DNA of 14,182 bases from an uncultured Phycisphaerales bacterium (GCA_903905665.1 CAIVHJ010000440.1:1-14182), one strand, 5' to 3'. Numbered from the stretch's first letter, positions 1 through 7,813 are shown. Notes: generated by a model from the sequence alone, not told the origin. Numbers and translations are program-made.

Positions 1-410
1 CGGAAGAAATCAAAGCCCTGCGCGCCCACGCCCTCAATCCGATCGGGTTCCTCGTCGTTCCGCGTTTTCTCGCCACCGTGACCATGATTGTCGGCCTCAC
101 CGTAATCGCCGATATTGTCGGAATGCTCGGTGGGTTCTGGACATCGTGTGGAGTCCTGGGCATTCCCGCCCAGACCTACATTGATCTGACTCGCGACGCG
201 CTGGTGCACAAGGATTTCCTTGCCGGCCTGTTCAAGGCGATGGTTTTCGGAATGTTGATCGTCGTCATTGCCTGTTACGAAGGTTTGAACGTGACCGGAG
301 GCGCCGAAGGCGTCGGCCGCGCCACGACCGTCACCGTGGTCAAATCCATCGTGGCGATCATCGGTATGGATGCCGTTTTTACCGCCGTGTTTTACAGTTT
401 TGGATGGTAG
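1..410 (+). CDS. mlaE: MlaE-type ABC transporter permease, 3' part
   Basis: The gene is cut by the window edge. Its reading frame is open from base 3 and ends with TAG at 408-410, giving the last 135 residues. The first visible residues read EEIKALRAHALNPIGFLVVP, which matches the conserved cytoplasmic coupling segment of the MlaE/YrbE permease family (an acidic residue, then AL, NP and VVPR). Several hydrophobic segments follow, ending in VFYSFGW. Members of the family are inner-membrane permeases that move phospholipid between the inner membrane and an MCE-domain protein in the periplasm. The ATG at base 78 is internal and not the real start, because the family motif lies upstream of it. 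The ATPase gene begins 6 bases after the stop, so the two are very probably co-transcribed. Family assignment is firm; the direction of lipid transport is unknown. Confidence 0.86.
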   Translation, partial: EEIKALRAHALNPIGFLVVPRFLATVTMIVGLTVIADIVGMLGGFWTSCGVLGIPAQTYIDLTRDALVHKDFLAGLFKAMVFGMLIVVIACYEGLNVTGGAEGVGRATTVTVVKSIVAIIGMDAVFTAVFYSFGW

Positions 411-416
411 GCTCGC

Positions 417-1286
417 ATGGTCGAACGTCCTTTTGTCATTTCAGTTCGAAACTTGCGAAAGACCTTCGCCGACGATGAGGGCCGTTCGGCGACCGTTCTG
501 GATTCGGTTTCGTTTGACGTGTTACCGGGTGAGACGCTGGTGATCATGGGCGGCAGTGGTTGCGGTAAAAGCACTTTGCTTAATTGCCTGATCGGTGAAT
601 ACGACATCAACGGCGGAGAGATCCTGTATCACACTCGGAAAATGCACCAGTCGGTCGAAATCACGCAACTGAATGAGACCGACTTCAATGATGTTCGCAA
701 GCAATTCGGAATCCTTTTTCAAAGCGGCGCTTTGTTCAATTCGATGACGGTCGCCGAAAACGTCGCCCTGCCTCTGCTGGAGCATTCGCACGTGGACCCG
801 TCGGTGATCGACATCGTCGTGACGCTGAAGTTGCAGCAGGTGCGCATGCTGGCCCATCGGGATAAAATGCCCTCGCAACTTTCCGGCGGACAGAAAAAAC
901 GCGCAGGGCTGGCGCGAGCGACGGCGCTGGACCCGGAAATCCTGTTTTACGACGAGCCGACGGCAGGTCTGGATCCCGTCACCGCCAGTGCCATTGACGA
1001 ACTGATCATGGATTTGTCCCGCAAACTGCGCGTGACGAGCATCGTGGTCACCCACGAAATGGATTCGGCGTTTCGAATCGCCGATCGAATGATTATGCTC
1101 GATCACGGCCGAGTGCTTCGCGTCGGCGACAAGGCGGAATTCGAAAAATTACGGGCGGCTCAGTCCAACGAACTTCTCAACCGCGACGATCGGCTGATCC
1201 ATCAATTCCTCAATGGCTTTAATCAGGGACCGCTGACCGATTCCGAGGGGATCAGCGAATTCGAAAAACTGATCCTCACGGGTTAA
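417..1286 (+). CDS. mlaF: MlaF-type ABC transporter ATP-binding protein
   Basis: This 289-residue protein is a complete ABC ATPase. Walker A is GGSGCGKST at residues 45-53, the Q-loop glutamine is Q102 in a segment reading LFQSGALFNSMTV, the signature LSGGQ is at 155-159, Walker B ends in D179-E180 followed by PTAGLDP, and the switch histidine is H213 in VVTHE. The Q-loop segment is characteristic of the MlaF/Ttg2A subfamily, which powers phospholipid transport through MlaE-MlaD complexes. It is slightly longer than E. coli MlaF (about 270 residues); the extra length includes the stretch between Walker A and the Q-loop and a C-terminal extension after residue about 240. It sits between the permease (6-base gap) and the MCE protein (50-base gap). 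No STAS-domain MlaB gene is visible in this operon. All catalytic residues are present, so it should be active. Confidence 0.92.
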   Translation: MVERPFVISVRNLRKTFADDEGRSATVLDSVSFDVLPGETLVIMGGSGCGKSTLLNCLIGEYDINGGEILYHTRKMHQSVEITQLNETDFNDVRKQFGILFQSGALFNSMTVAENVALPLLEHSHVDPSVIDIVVTLKLQQVRMLAHRDKMPSQLSGGQKKRAGLARATALDPEILFYDEPTAGLDPVTASAIDELIMDLSRKLRVTSIVVTHEMDSAFRIADRMIMLDHGRVLRVGDKAEFEKLRAAQSNELLNRDDRLIHQFLNGFNQGPLTDSEGISEFEKLILTG

Positions 1287-1336
1287 TGCTTCGATTTGGT
1301 TTTGGACCGTCAACAGAAAAGGACCGTTGAATCTCC

Positions 1337-2605
1337 ATGGCTACTCCACGCAATCCTGTTCGACTCGGAATCACGATCGTCGTGATGTTTGTGCTGTTTT
1401 TTGCAATGTTGATTTTCATCGGTAAGGGGGATTTCTTTCGTCCGGCGGAAAAAACCCTGACGGTGCGATTCCCATCGGGCGTGGCGATGCCCGAAATCAA
1501 CGACGGTGCCTTTGTCACTTATTTCGGCCAGAAGGTGGGGAAAGTGGTCTCTACTCGCGTGGTCGAGGATGCCGATCCTGCGAATCCCGCCCGGCAAGTT
1601 CATTTCCTGGAAATCAAGGCGACTTATCCCGCCTATCTGGGCCTGCGATCCGACTGCCGCGTTGTGGCCACCGGCCCGCCGCTGGGTGGACAGGGCCAGC
1701 TCGACATTCTGATTCGAGGCGTGCGAGACGAGTTGCTTCAAACCGACCACCCGGTTCAGGGCGAGGTTCGAGGATTTCAAACCGTCGTCGATCGCATCAG
1801 CCGCGAAGTCGATGACACCGATCCCAACAGCATCATGTCCGCTTTGAAACTTCAACTGGACCCCAACGACGAGAAATCCATCACCTTCGGGATTCGCGAT
1901 TCGTTTCAAAACATCCGCAACATTACGGCGGGTCTGAATCACGAACTCGATCGGACGCAGGGCGACGTCCTGTTAACGAAACTTCATGCCAGTCTGGACA
2001 AGATTGACACGGGGCTCCGCGAAATTGTGGATTTGCTTAAGGAAAATCGTCCGAAGGTGGACCGCACGCTTACGACGGTCGAACACGCTGCCAATACTCT
2101 CGATGCTCAGGTGATTACCGTCATGGCGGAAGAATTGGAATTGCAGGAGACCCCCGACGTCAGTCTGCGAACCAAAGTACGCTCTGCGTTCGATCGGTTG
2201 AACCAGTCCTTGGCGGACATCAACGTTGTAACCGAACAAACGCGCGGCATCGTCATTCTGAATCGCGAACGCATCGGCCAGATCGTTCAAAACGCTGCCG
2301 AAGCCAGCGACCATCTCAAGGACGGAATCAAAGACCTGAAACTCCACCCGTGGAAACTGCTTTTCCCGCCCACCGACGAACAACAAAAGGAATTGCTCGT
2401 TCTGAATACGGCCCGTGAATTTGCCTCCGCTGCGGCGCGGCTTGACGACGCAGCCTCACAAATGCGCGCCTTGCTCGAAACCCGGCAAGGATCCATCTCC
2501 ATCGACGATGCGCAGTTTCTTGAAATCCGCGATCAACTGACCGAAACGTCGGAAAAGTTCAAACAAGCCGAACAGGCCGTGTGGACGCAGTTCCAATTGG
2601 AATAA
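1337..2605 (+). CDS. mlaD: MCE-domain lipid transport protein (MlaD-type, long form)
   Basis: This 422-residue protein has a short basic N-terminus, one membrane helix at about residues 11-29 and then an MCE domain at about 40-130. The MCE domain includes the typical YFGQKVGKV turn (62-70) and the segment GPPLGGQGQLDILIRG near its end. The remaining roughly 290 residues are predicted to be mostly helical and rich in charged heptad-like stretches. MCE proteins are anchored in the inner membrane and form hexameric rings, and long helical tails can extend as a periplasmic channel for lipid. E. coli MlaD is only about 180 residues, so this one resembles the longer LetB/PqiB or Mce-type designs in length, although only one MCE domain is visible. 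The ATG at 1337 follows an in-frame TGA at 1328-1330, so an upstream start is excluded. A weak AGGA lies rather far upstream. It is the last gene of the operon and is followed by a hairpin terminator. Confidence 0.87.
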   Translation: MATPRNPVRLGITIVVMFVLFFAMLIFIGKGDFFRPAEKTLTVRFPSGVAMPEINDGAFVTYFGQKVGKVVSTRVVEDADPANPARQVHFLEIKATYPAYLGLRSDCRVVATGPPLGGQGQLDILIRGVRDELLQTDHPVQGEVRGFQTVVDRISREVDDTDPNSIMSALKLQLDPNDEKSITFGIRDSFQNIRNITAGLNHELDRTQGDVLLTKLHASLDKIDTGLREIVDLLKENRPKVDRTLTTVEHAANTLDAQVITVMAEELELQETPDVSLRTKVRSAFDRLNQSLADINVVTEQTRGIVILNRERIGQIVQNAAEASDHLKDGIKDLKLHPWKLLFPPTDEQQKELLVLNTAREFASAAARLDDAASQMRALLETRQGSISIDDAQFLEIRDQLTETSEKFKQAEQAVWTQFQLE

Positions 2606-2683
2606 ACTCGCGTATCGTGTTCGTATATCGTACGCAACCCTCCGCAAGCAACTGCTCCTGCACGTATTGAGTCACTATATCAG

Positions 2684-2716
2684 AGCCCCCCGCGCGAGCG
2701 GGGGGTCTTTCTTATT
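2684..2716 (+). terminator. Rho-independent terminator of the mla operon
   Basis: An 8-bp perfect stem, CCCCCCGC at 2686-2693 against GCGGGGGG at 2698-2705, is closed by the tetraloop GCGA. It is followed directly by a T-rich run (TCTTTCTTATT). It lies about 80 bases after the stop of the MCE gene, which fits an intrinsic terminator reading on the plus strand. The T tract is interrupted by C, so efficiency may be moderate. Confidence 0.6.
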
Positions 2717-2717
2717 C

Positions 2718-2733
2718 TCCTGCGCAAGCAGGA
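2718..2733. repeat. Small hairpin with GCAA tetraloop
   Basis: TCCTGC at 2718-2723 pairs with GCAGGA at 2728-2733 around the loop GCAA, a 6-bp stem with a GNRA-type tetraloop. It sits between the two GC-rich hairpins of the convergent intergenic region. No T tract follows on either strand, so its role is unclear. Confidence 0.4.
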
Positions 2734-2758
2734 AGTCGCTTCCATCATCCATCGGTGT

Positions 2759-2778
2759 CCCCCTCGCTAGCGGGGGGG
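2759..2778 (-). terminator. GC-rich hairpin after the malic enzyme gene
   Basis: CCCCC at 2759-2763 pairs with GGGGG at 2774-2778, and the inner palindrome CGCTAGCG at 2765-2772 extends the stem, with one T-G wobble between them. Read on the minus strand it begins about 13 bases after the malic enzyme stop, where a terminator would be expected. No run of T follows it on either strand, so it may be an mRNA 3'-end stabiliser or a factor-dependent stop instead. It resembles the hairpin at 2686-2705. Confidence 0.35.
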
Positions 2779-2791
2779 CCGTAGCATTGCC

Positions 2792-4504
2792 CTACTTTTC
2801 CTCTTTGTAAATATACCGCGGATATTTCGGATACCACATGGATCGCTCGACGTAAGGTTCGATTTCCTCGTCGGCGATCTGCACCCCGATGTTGAGCCGC
2901 TTGGCTTCCTGGATCACTTTGGCGGCGATTTTGGCGCTGACGACCCGGAGTTGTCCCTGATCCGGGAAAATCGCTCCGTGATCAAGCCGATCCTTCGTGA
3001 CGCAATCCGCCAACGTCCGCGCCGCCACAAGAAAAAACGAATCCGGCACTTCGTGGGCTTCCGCAAGGATCGCGCCCAATCCGACGCCGGGAAAAATGAA
3101 CACATTGTTGCCCTGACCGATGATGTGGGTCTTTCCGTTGTACGTCACCGGTGGGAACGGACTGCCTGTGGCGACGATCGCCCGACCGTCGGTCCAGCGA
3201 ATCGCCTCTTCGGGAGTGCACTCGCACTTGGATGTCGGATTGCTGAACGGCAGGATGATCGGCCGTTTGACGTGCTTCGCCATTTCCTGCACGATCTCTT
3301 CGGTGAACGTCCCGGGAGTGGCTGTCGCTCCGACCAGAATCGTGGGTTTGACCCGTCGAATTACTTCCAGCAGATCGAACGGTCCCGCACCCTTGAAGCC
3401 GTAATGATTCATTTCCTCCTTGTTCATCGCGAATTCCAGTTTGTGGGGGTCTTTGATCATTCGGCCTTCAAAAACCAGCCCTTGTGTGTCCAGTGTAATT
3501 TGTGCCTTGTGAACTTTGACTGCATCGGCGCCGTCTTGAAGCATCGCCTCTCGGGCCAGTCGGCAAATTCCCACGTTCGCCGCACCGGCGCCCATGTACA
3601 CGATCCGCTGGTCGGACATTTTTTCACCGGTGATTCGCAACGCACCGATCATTCCGGCCACCGCTACGCCGGACGTCCCCTGAATGTCGTCGTTAAAAGA
3701 AGGAACGCGCTTGCGATATCGGTCGAGAATTGTAAACGCCGTGCTCTTGTGGAAATCCTCCCATTGAATCAAGGCGTTCGGGAAAACTTTCTTGACGGCC
3801 GCCACAAACGTTTCGATGAGTTTGAAATAAGGCTCGCCGCGCAATCGCCTCTGGCGATAACCGATGTAGTAGGGGTCCTGCAACCGCTCGGCGTTGTCGG
3901 TACCCACGTCCAGACTGATGGGCAAACAATGGGCGGGATGAATCCCCGCGCCACCGCAATACAACGCGATTTTCCCGACCGGAATGCCCATGCCTCCCGC
4001 GCCCTGATCGCCCAGTCCCAGAATCCGTTCGTTATCCGTCACGACGATCAACCGAATATCCTGATACGGATAATTCCGAAGCAACTCCGGCATGATGTCG
4101 GCCTGATCCGGTGTGATCCAGATGCCTCGCGTCTGACGGAAAATGTGACTGTATTTCTGGCACGCCTGACCCACCACGGGGGTATAAACGATCGGCATGA
4201 GTTCCGCCAAATGCTCCACCAGCAACCGAAAATAGAGCGTCTCGTTGCGATCCTGAAGCGCCGCCAAACCGATGAATTTCTCCAGATCGTCTTTTTTGGC
4301 GTCGAGGTGTTCCTTTTCCAGCGCCACCTGCTCCTCGATCGTGAACACGCGGGGGGGCAGCAAACCCGCCAAACCGAATTCGGTGCGCTCCTGCTGCGTA
4401 AACGCCGCGCCCTTGTTCAGCATCGGATGGCGCAACACCCGACGCCCCTTGTACGGGACTTCCAATACTTCCACATTGTGCGACGGAAACTTGGCTTCGT
4501 TCAT
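2792..4504 (-). CDS. maeA: NAD-dependent malic enzyme (oxaloacetate-decarboxylating)
   Basis: The product is a 570-residue malic enzyme that oxidatively decarboxylates L-malate to pyruvate and CO2 in the cytoplasm, linking the TCA cycle to pyruvate. The large-subunit family hallmarks are all present (numbered from the ATG at 4504): Y107 in IVYTPVVG, R160, the catalytic lysine K178 in GIPVGK, metal ligands E249-D250 and D272-D273 in FNDDIQGT, and the dinucleotide-binding GAGAANVG from G305. GQGNNVFIFPGVGLG near the C-terminus is also typical. Length matches E. coli MaeA (565) and animal enzymes. The frame stays open to a TTG at 4519, but GGAG at 4514-4517 overlaps that TTG and stands 9 bases before the ATG at 4504, so the ATG is preferred. 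NAD rather than NADP is inferred from family resemblance, not proven. It is monocistronic by appearance, with a long antisense open frame over it that is a coding shadow. Confidence 0.95.
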   Translation of the reverse strand: MNEAKFPSHNVEVLEVPYKGRRVLRHPMLNKGAAFTQQERTEFGLAGLLPPRVFTIEEQVALEKEHLDAKKDDLEKFIGLAALQDRNETLYFRLLVEHLAELMPIVYTPVVGQACQKYSHIFRQTRGIWITPDQADIMPELLRNYPYQDIRLIVVTDNERILGLGDQGAGGMGIPVGKIALYCGGAGIHPAHCLPISLDVGTDNAERLQDPYYIGYRQRRLRGEPYFKLIETFVAAVKKVFPNALIQWEDFHKSTAFTILDRYRKRVPSFNDDIQGTSGVAVAGMIGALRITGEKMSDQRIVYMGAGAANVGICRLAREAMLQDGADAVKVHKAQITLDTQGLVFEGRMIKDPHKLEFAMNKEEMNHYGFKGAGPFDLLEVIRRVKPTILVGATATPGTFTEEIVQEMAKHVKRPIILPFSNPTSKCECTPEEAIRWTDGRAIVATGSPFPPVTYNGKTHIIGQGNNVFIFPGVGLGAILAEAHEVPDSFFLVAARTLADCVTKDRLDHGAIFPDQGQLRVVSAKIAAKVIQEAKRLNIGVQIADEEIEPYVERSMWYPKYPRYIYKEEK

Positions 4505-4513
4505 TATTCTGTT

Positions 4514-4517
4514 CTCC
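4514..4517 (-). promoter_or_regulatory. Ribosome binding site deciding the malic enzyme start
   Basis: On the minus strand GGAG lies 9 bases before the ATG at 4504. It overlaps the alternative TTG codon at 4519, which has no purine-rich element of its own at the right distance. This favours the ATG. Confidence 0.6.
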
Positions 4518-4549
4518 AAATAGCAATTAGGGTGAAAACGAAAAGCCGC

Positions 4550-4578
4550 ATTGTACAGAGTACGGTTTCATTCAGCAA
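4550..4578 (-). promoter_or_regulatory. maeA: Candidate promoter of the malic enzyme gene
   Basis: On the minus strand a -10-like TACAAT (4550-4555, 5 of 6 consensus bases) lies 17 bases downstream of a -35-like TTGCTG (4573-4578, 3 of 6). The -10 overlaps a short inverted repeat, GTAC-AGA-GTAC at 4553-4563, which could be an operator, although such short repeats also occur by chance. The implied transcript start is about 40 bases upstream of the chosen ATG. Confidence 0.35.
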
Positions 4579-4706
4579 AAACAGAACCACATCCCATTCC
4601 CTCAATCAACATCCGGCAAATCCTCAACTCGATGCCATCTTAATCTACCACCGAAACTTATGTCACATCGCAACCTGTGAAATCAATCAATCAAAAATTT
4701 CTCGAG

Positions 4707-4746
4707 AAAAAAGGAGGACAGGAGTTCCGCGTCAGAACTCCTGTCC
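4707..4746 (-). terminator. Terminator of the beta-helix gene (palindrome A plus T run)
   Basis: A 12-bp perfect stem, GGACAGGAGTTC at 4716-4727 against GAACTCCTGTCC at 4735-4746 with a 7-base loop, is followed on the minus strand by TCC and six T (4712-4707). This is a convincing intrinsic terminator for the gene ending at 4811 and would shield the malic enzyme gene from read-through. Confidence 0.55.
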
Positions 4747-4799
4747 CGTTTGGACGAAAGAGGGGGACAGGAGTCTTTCGGGTTAGGACTCCTGTCCCC
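4716..4799. repeat. Twin related palindromes (REP/REPIN-like)
   Basis: Two long inverted repeats stand 16 bases apart. Palindrome A (4716-4746) has a 12-bp stem. Palindrome B pairs 4763-4775 with 4787-4799, a 13-bp stem with an 11-base loop. Both share the 10-base core GGACAGGAGT in the left arm (4716-4725 and 4765-4774) and ACTCCTGTCC in the right arm (4737-4746 and 4788-4797), so one derives from the other or both from a dispersed family. The arrangement of two related palindromes in a gene border is like the REP doublets mobilised by RAYT transposases in other bacteria, but no RAYT gene is in this window. Membership of a dispersed family is inference. Confidence 0.6.
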
Positions 4800-4810
4800 T
4801 TGTGTTTCCG

Positions 4811-7666
4811 CTATTGTGTCGGTTCTCCAACTGGGGATTTGCTTATTTCTGCAGTTGGGGAGATTGGCTGGATCTGCGGGATCGGTTTCGGGGCTGGCAC
4901 GGGTGACGGTGAACCACCGGGTGGCGGCGGGGGAATCGGGACAGGTGCGTTCGGATTACCGACAAAATTCCGGTAGCAATTGAACCACGTTCGGTAATCT
5001 ACCAAACTGACCGCGCCGTCGTCGTCATAATCGGCTTCGGGAAGGTACTGCGGATCGCTGCTGATATGCCCCATCGCATGGAGAATGATCGCATAATCAT
5101 CGTAATCCACGTCTCCATCCTCATCCAGATCGCCGCAGACACCGCTGTCGAAGTATACGTGTTCATACGCCCCCATGTCCACGCGAGCCACACCATCCCC
5201 GTCGCCATCCACGAGCCGCGATTGACCATCGAAGTCCGTTTCACCTGCGCCCGGGACGAATGCGGGATCCCCGAAATCGATGCACGGGGAATTCTGCCTC
5301 AAATGAAGATTTCCCCCGGCGAAATCCACGAACAGCGGATCAAGGTCGATATTGCCCTCACCGGTCCATCCGCCCTGCACATCGCTGTACGATACCGTGA
5401 CGGATGACGAGCCATCCAGATAAATCTGCGGACCGTTTGGCGCTGTATTGCCCCATATAATGCAACCTCCGATAGTTGGACTGCTATCGTTAGAGCAGCG
5501 GATTCCACCACCGTATTGCGAACTGACGTTTCCAAATACAGTACAGTTCTGCATCGTTGGTCTCCTAGACAAGAAGAATACCCCACCACAAAACTGTGCT
5601 GTGTTGCCGGAAATAATGCAGTTCTGAATTATCGGGCTATCGTCGGGATTTATCTGACCAGGCATGGCGCGTATCCCTCCGACCGATCGACCTGTATTAC
5701 CAGAAATCGTGCAGTTTCGAACGATTGTGTTGCCTCCAACTTCGATGCCTCCTACGGACCATACACCACTAGTACCAGCATTGCCGATGATCGAACAGTT
5801 ATCAATCATCGAATTGCCTCTTATACTGATCCCACCATTGGGAGTATTTCCAGATATGGTGCAGTTTCGGATGATCGATCCGCTGGAAGAGCAAAAGATC
5901 CCCTGATGATTACCTGTAATGGTGCAATTTTCGATAATCGTATGGTCTCCATTGTCGCAGAGGATTCCAGCACAGGGATTTCCAGCAATGATGCAGTTGC
6001 GGATAGTAGGGCTAGATTGACGACAATGAAACGGGCTAGTATAGCTGCAGTTGGTAATTCTGAAACCGTCCACGATGGAAGCATTCGTCTCGTTGAGATG
6101 AAAATTGAATGCTGGTACGTTGACAGCATGATCGATGATGCATGTTCCGATCTCTTCGCACTGTAACGCGATGATTTTACCCTTGAAATCCAGATTGCTA
6201 TTCCCCGCCCCAGTATACATTCCCGAAGCAACCCAGACGGTGAATCCGTTTTCGACGGCATCGAGTGCTGCCTGAATATTGGGGTAATCCTCAGGAACAT
6301 GAACGGCGCATTCATCCGAAGTACCGTTGCGGCTACAATCAATGAAGGACTCGTCTGCACCGATGTCCACGACGGCGATTCCGTCATCATTTCCGTCCCC
6401 CACACGCGGATCACCGTCGATATCCGTTTCTCCTGCGTCGGGTACAAAAGTAGGATCCCCCGCATCACGACACGGGGAAGTCCACCGCAGATGAAAATTC
6501 CCACTCGCCACATCCATAAATAACGGATCGGCATCCAGATTACCGTCACCCCAATTGAGTGACGAGGACCATAACAATTGAACACCATTCTGGCCCCCTT
6601 CGATGTCGGAGTAACGGACTTCCAGTGAGGCGGGTGGACCCATTTGATTCATCACCGTCACCGGTACTGACGGATCTGCGGAAACATTATTCCAGACAAT
6701 ACTGTTCGATAAATGAGCGGCACTCATGACCAGAACCGGTCCGACCCCCTCGTACGTTCCAAGGTTTTGGTTTCCGGTAATCGTACAGTTACGAACCTCG
6801 GCTTCCACGGAGCCGCCAATCAGTAATGCAGAAGGGGATATCTGCGATGTATTGTTGATGAGGACGCAATTGAGAAGACGAGGGTGGTTGATCGGAGCAT
6901 TCATCTTGGCAAGATACACCACACCGGATAGCGAGGAAGTGGATGTGTTCACGTTGTCTTGAATGATGCAGTTGCTGATGATTGGATCACCGGCGCCGGA
7001 TCGACAATAGATCGCCGCAGCCGCTTCGGAGGTATTATTGCGAATCACACAATGGGTGATTGTCGGACTGGATTCCCAAATGAATAGTCCACCACCGCAA
7101 CGCCCTTGACTTGGCGGAGACCCCGGACGATACGATCCGATACCGTTGATCAAAGAAAAACCACTCAGGACATATCCGGCACCCTCGCCGCTTCGCATCG
7201 ACACCACGCTCCCGCTGTTGGTGCCGTCGATAATGGTGGCTGCCACTACAGTGGAATCCTCAGGGTTGGTGCCTCGAACGGTGATGGCTTTGCCGAGGAA
7301 GTCGATGTGCTCTGGGTAGGTTCCGGCGCTGACGACGACTTCGTCACCATTAGCGGCGGCATTGATGCCGGCTTGGATGGTGCAGAAGGGGTCGTTCTGT
7401 GTCCCGCTGCCGGGAGACGCGCAGTTGTCGTCCACGTACCAAGTCGTTCGAGTCAAAGTCCCGTCGTTAATCTCGACGGCGGTGCCGATGTCCGGTTTAC
7501 CCGGCAGGATCAGTTGCGGCACATCGCCGGATATCCCGGTACCATCCTGTATTTGCTCGGTGAGCGGCTGGTTGCCGAGATCGATTGGGGTTGGTACGTC
7601 GGACGGAGTCCCGCTGGCGGTGGTCAACAAACTTGCGAACAGGACAAGGATTTGTGGAATGAGCAT
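4811..7666 (-). CDS. Secreted duplicated beta-helix protein with dockerin-like C-terminus
   Basis: This 951-residue exported protein has a signal peptide (about residues 1-19, ending TTASG). Two right-handed beta-helix modules follow. Module 1 (about 76-440) opens with YVDDNCASPGSGTQNDPFCT and the IQAGINAAANGDEVVV segment. Module 2 (about 456-835) opens with the related IQAALDAVENGFTVWVA. Both contain rungs of the form NCxIxGN, most regular at 557-740, and both close with the same block: DPLF, then SPC, GDP, GETD and VDxGA (373-439 and 770-835). At 846-857 and 879-890 lie two EF-hand/dockerin-type calcium loops, DLDEDGDVDYDD and DYDDDGAVSLVD. The last 49 residues are Pro-rich. Such proteins are common in planctomycetes and are thought to be cell-surface or extracellular; the ligand or substrate is unknown and no catalytic motif is evident. 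The start is supported by AGGAGG at 7673-7678, 6 bases upstream. A weak promoter candidate is TATGAT at 7751-7756. Confidence 0.88.
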   Translation of the reverse strand: MLIPQILVLFASLLTTASGTPSDVPTPIDLGNQPLTEQIQDGTGISGDVPQLILPGKPDIGTAVEINDGTLTRTTWYVDDNCASPGSGTQNDPFCTIQAGINAAANGDEVVVSAGTYPEHIDFLGKAITVRGTNPEDSTVVAATIIDGTNSGSVVSMRSGEGAGYVLSGFSLINGIGSYRPGSPPSQGRCGGGLFIWESSPTITHCVIRNNTSEAAAAIYCRSGAGDPIISNCIIQDNVNTSTSSLSGVVYLAKMNAPINHPRLLNCVLINNTSQISPSALLIGGSVEAEVRNCTITGNQNLGTYEGVGPVLVMSAAHLSNSIVWNNVSADPSVPVTVMNQMGPPASLEVRYSDIEGGQNGVQLLWSSSLNWGDGNLDADPLFMDVASGNFHLRWTSPCRDAGDPTFVPDAGETDIDGDPRVGDGNDDGIAVVDIGADESFIDCSRNGTSDECAVHVPEDYPNIQAALDAVENGFTVWVASGMYTGAGNSNLDFKGKIIALQCEEIGTCIIDHAVNVPAFNFHLNETNASIVDGFRITNCSYTSPFHCRQSSPTIRNCIIAGNPCAGILCDNGDHTIIENCTITGNHQGIFCSSSGSIIRNCTISGNTPNGGISIRGNSMIDNCSIIGNAGTSGVWSVGGIEVGGNTIVRNCTISGNTGRSVGGIRAMPGQINPDDSPIIQNCIISGNTAQFCGGVFFLSRRPTMQNCTVFGNVSSQYGGGIRCSNDSSPTIGGCIIWGNTAPNGPQIYLDGSSSVTVSYSDVQGGWTGEGNIDLDPLFVDFAGGNLHLRQNSPCIDFGDPAFVPGAGETDFDGQSRLVDGDGDGVARVDMGAYEHVYFDSGVCGDLDEDGDVDYDDYAIILHAMGHISSDPQYLPEADYDDDGAVSLVDYRTWFNCYRNFVGNPNAPVPIPPPPPGGSPSPVPAPKPIPQIQPISPTAEISKSPVGEPTQ

Positions 7667-7794
7667 TATTCTCCTCCTCTTTCCAGAATGTGCGTGGATG
7701 CACGTAATCGTTCAGGATTTGCCAAGGCACGAATTCAACGCGCTTCTATAATCATACACGTAAAAACGTCATCCCAAGGATCAAGAAATGGCCG

Positions 7795-7813
7795 AAAAAT
7801 CGCGATTTTCGCG
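7795..7813 (-). terminator. Weak terminator-like hairpin after the gene ending at 7868
   Basis: On the minus strand CGCGA pairs with TCGCG around AAA (7801-7813) and is followed by ATTTTT (7800-7795). The stem is only 5 bp, so this is a weak call. The same bases also form a 14-bp perfect palindrome (7796-7809) that could instead be a protein-binding site upstream of the beta-helix gene. The rest of the 201-base gap (7667-7867) holds no open frame of note. Confidence 0.33.

Noticed and set aside
4663..4680. CRP-like inverted repeat upstream of the malic enzyme gene
   Set aside because: The half-sites are in the everted order (TCACA first, TGTGA second, 8 bases apart), which is not the CRP arrangement.
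4681..4693. Short AATC tandem repeat
   Set aside because: About three copies of a 4-base unit in an AT-rich spacer are within chance expectation.
2951..4786. A 611-codon open frame on the plus strand across the malic enzyme gene
   Set aside because: It lies antisense to a gene with every malic enzyme motif. The translation is rich in R, H and Q with no recognisable domain, as expected of a codon-usage shadow.
5516..6166. Long open frames antisense to or out of frame with the beta-helix gene (also 5821-6588 minus and 7106-7831 plus)
   Set aside because: The minus-strand frame 4811-7666 has a signal peptide, repeats and calcium loops. The others have no domain, no good ribosome binding site and skewed composition.
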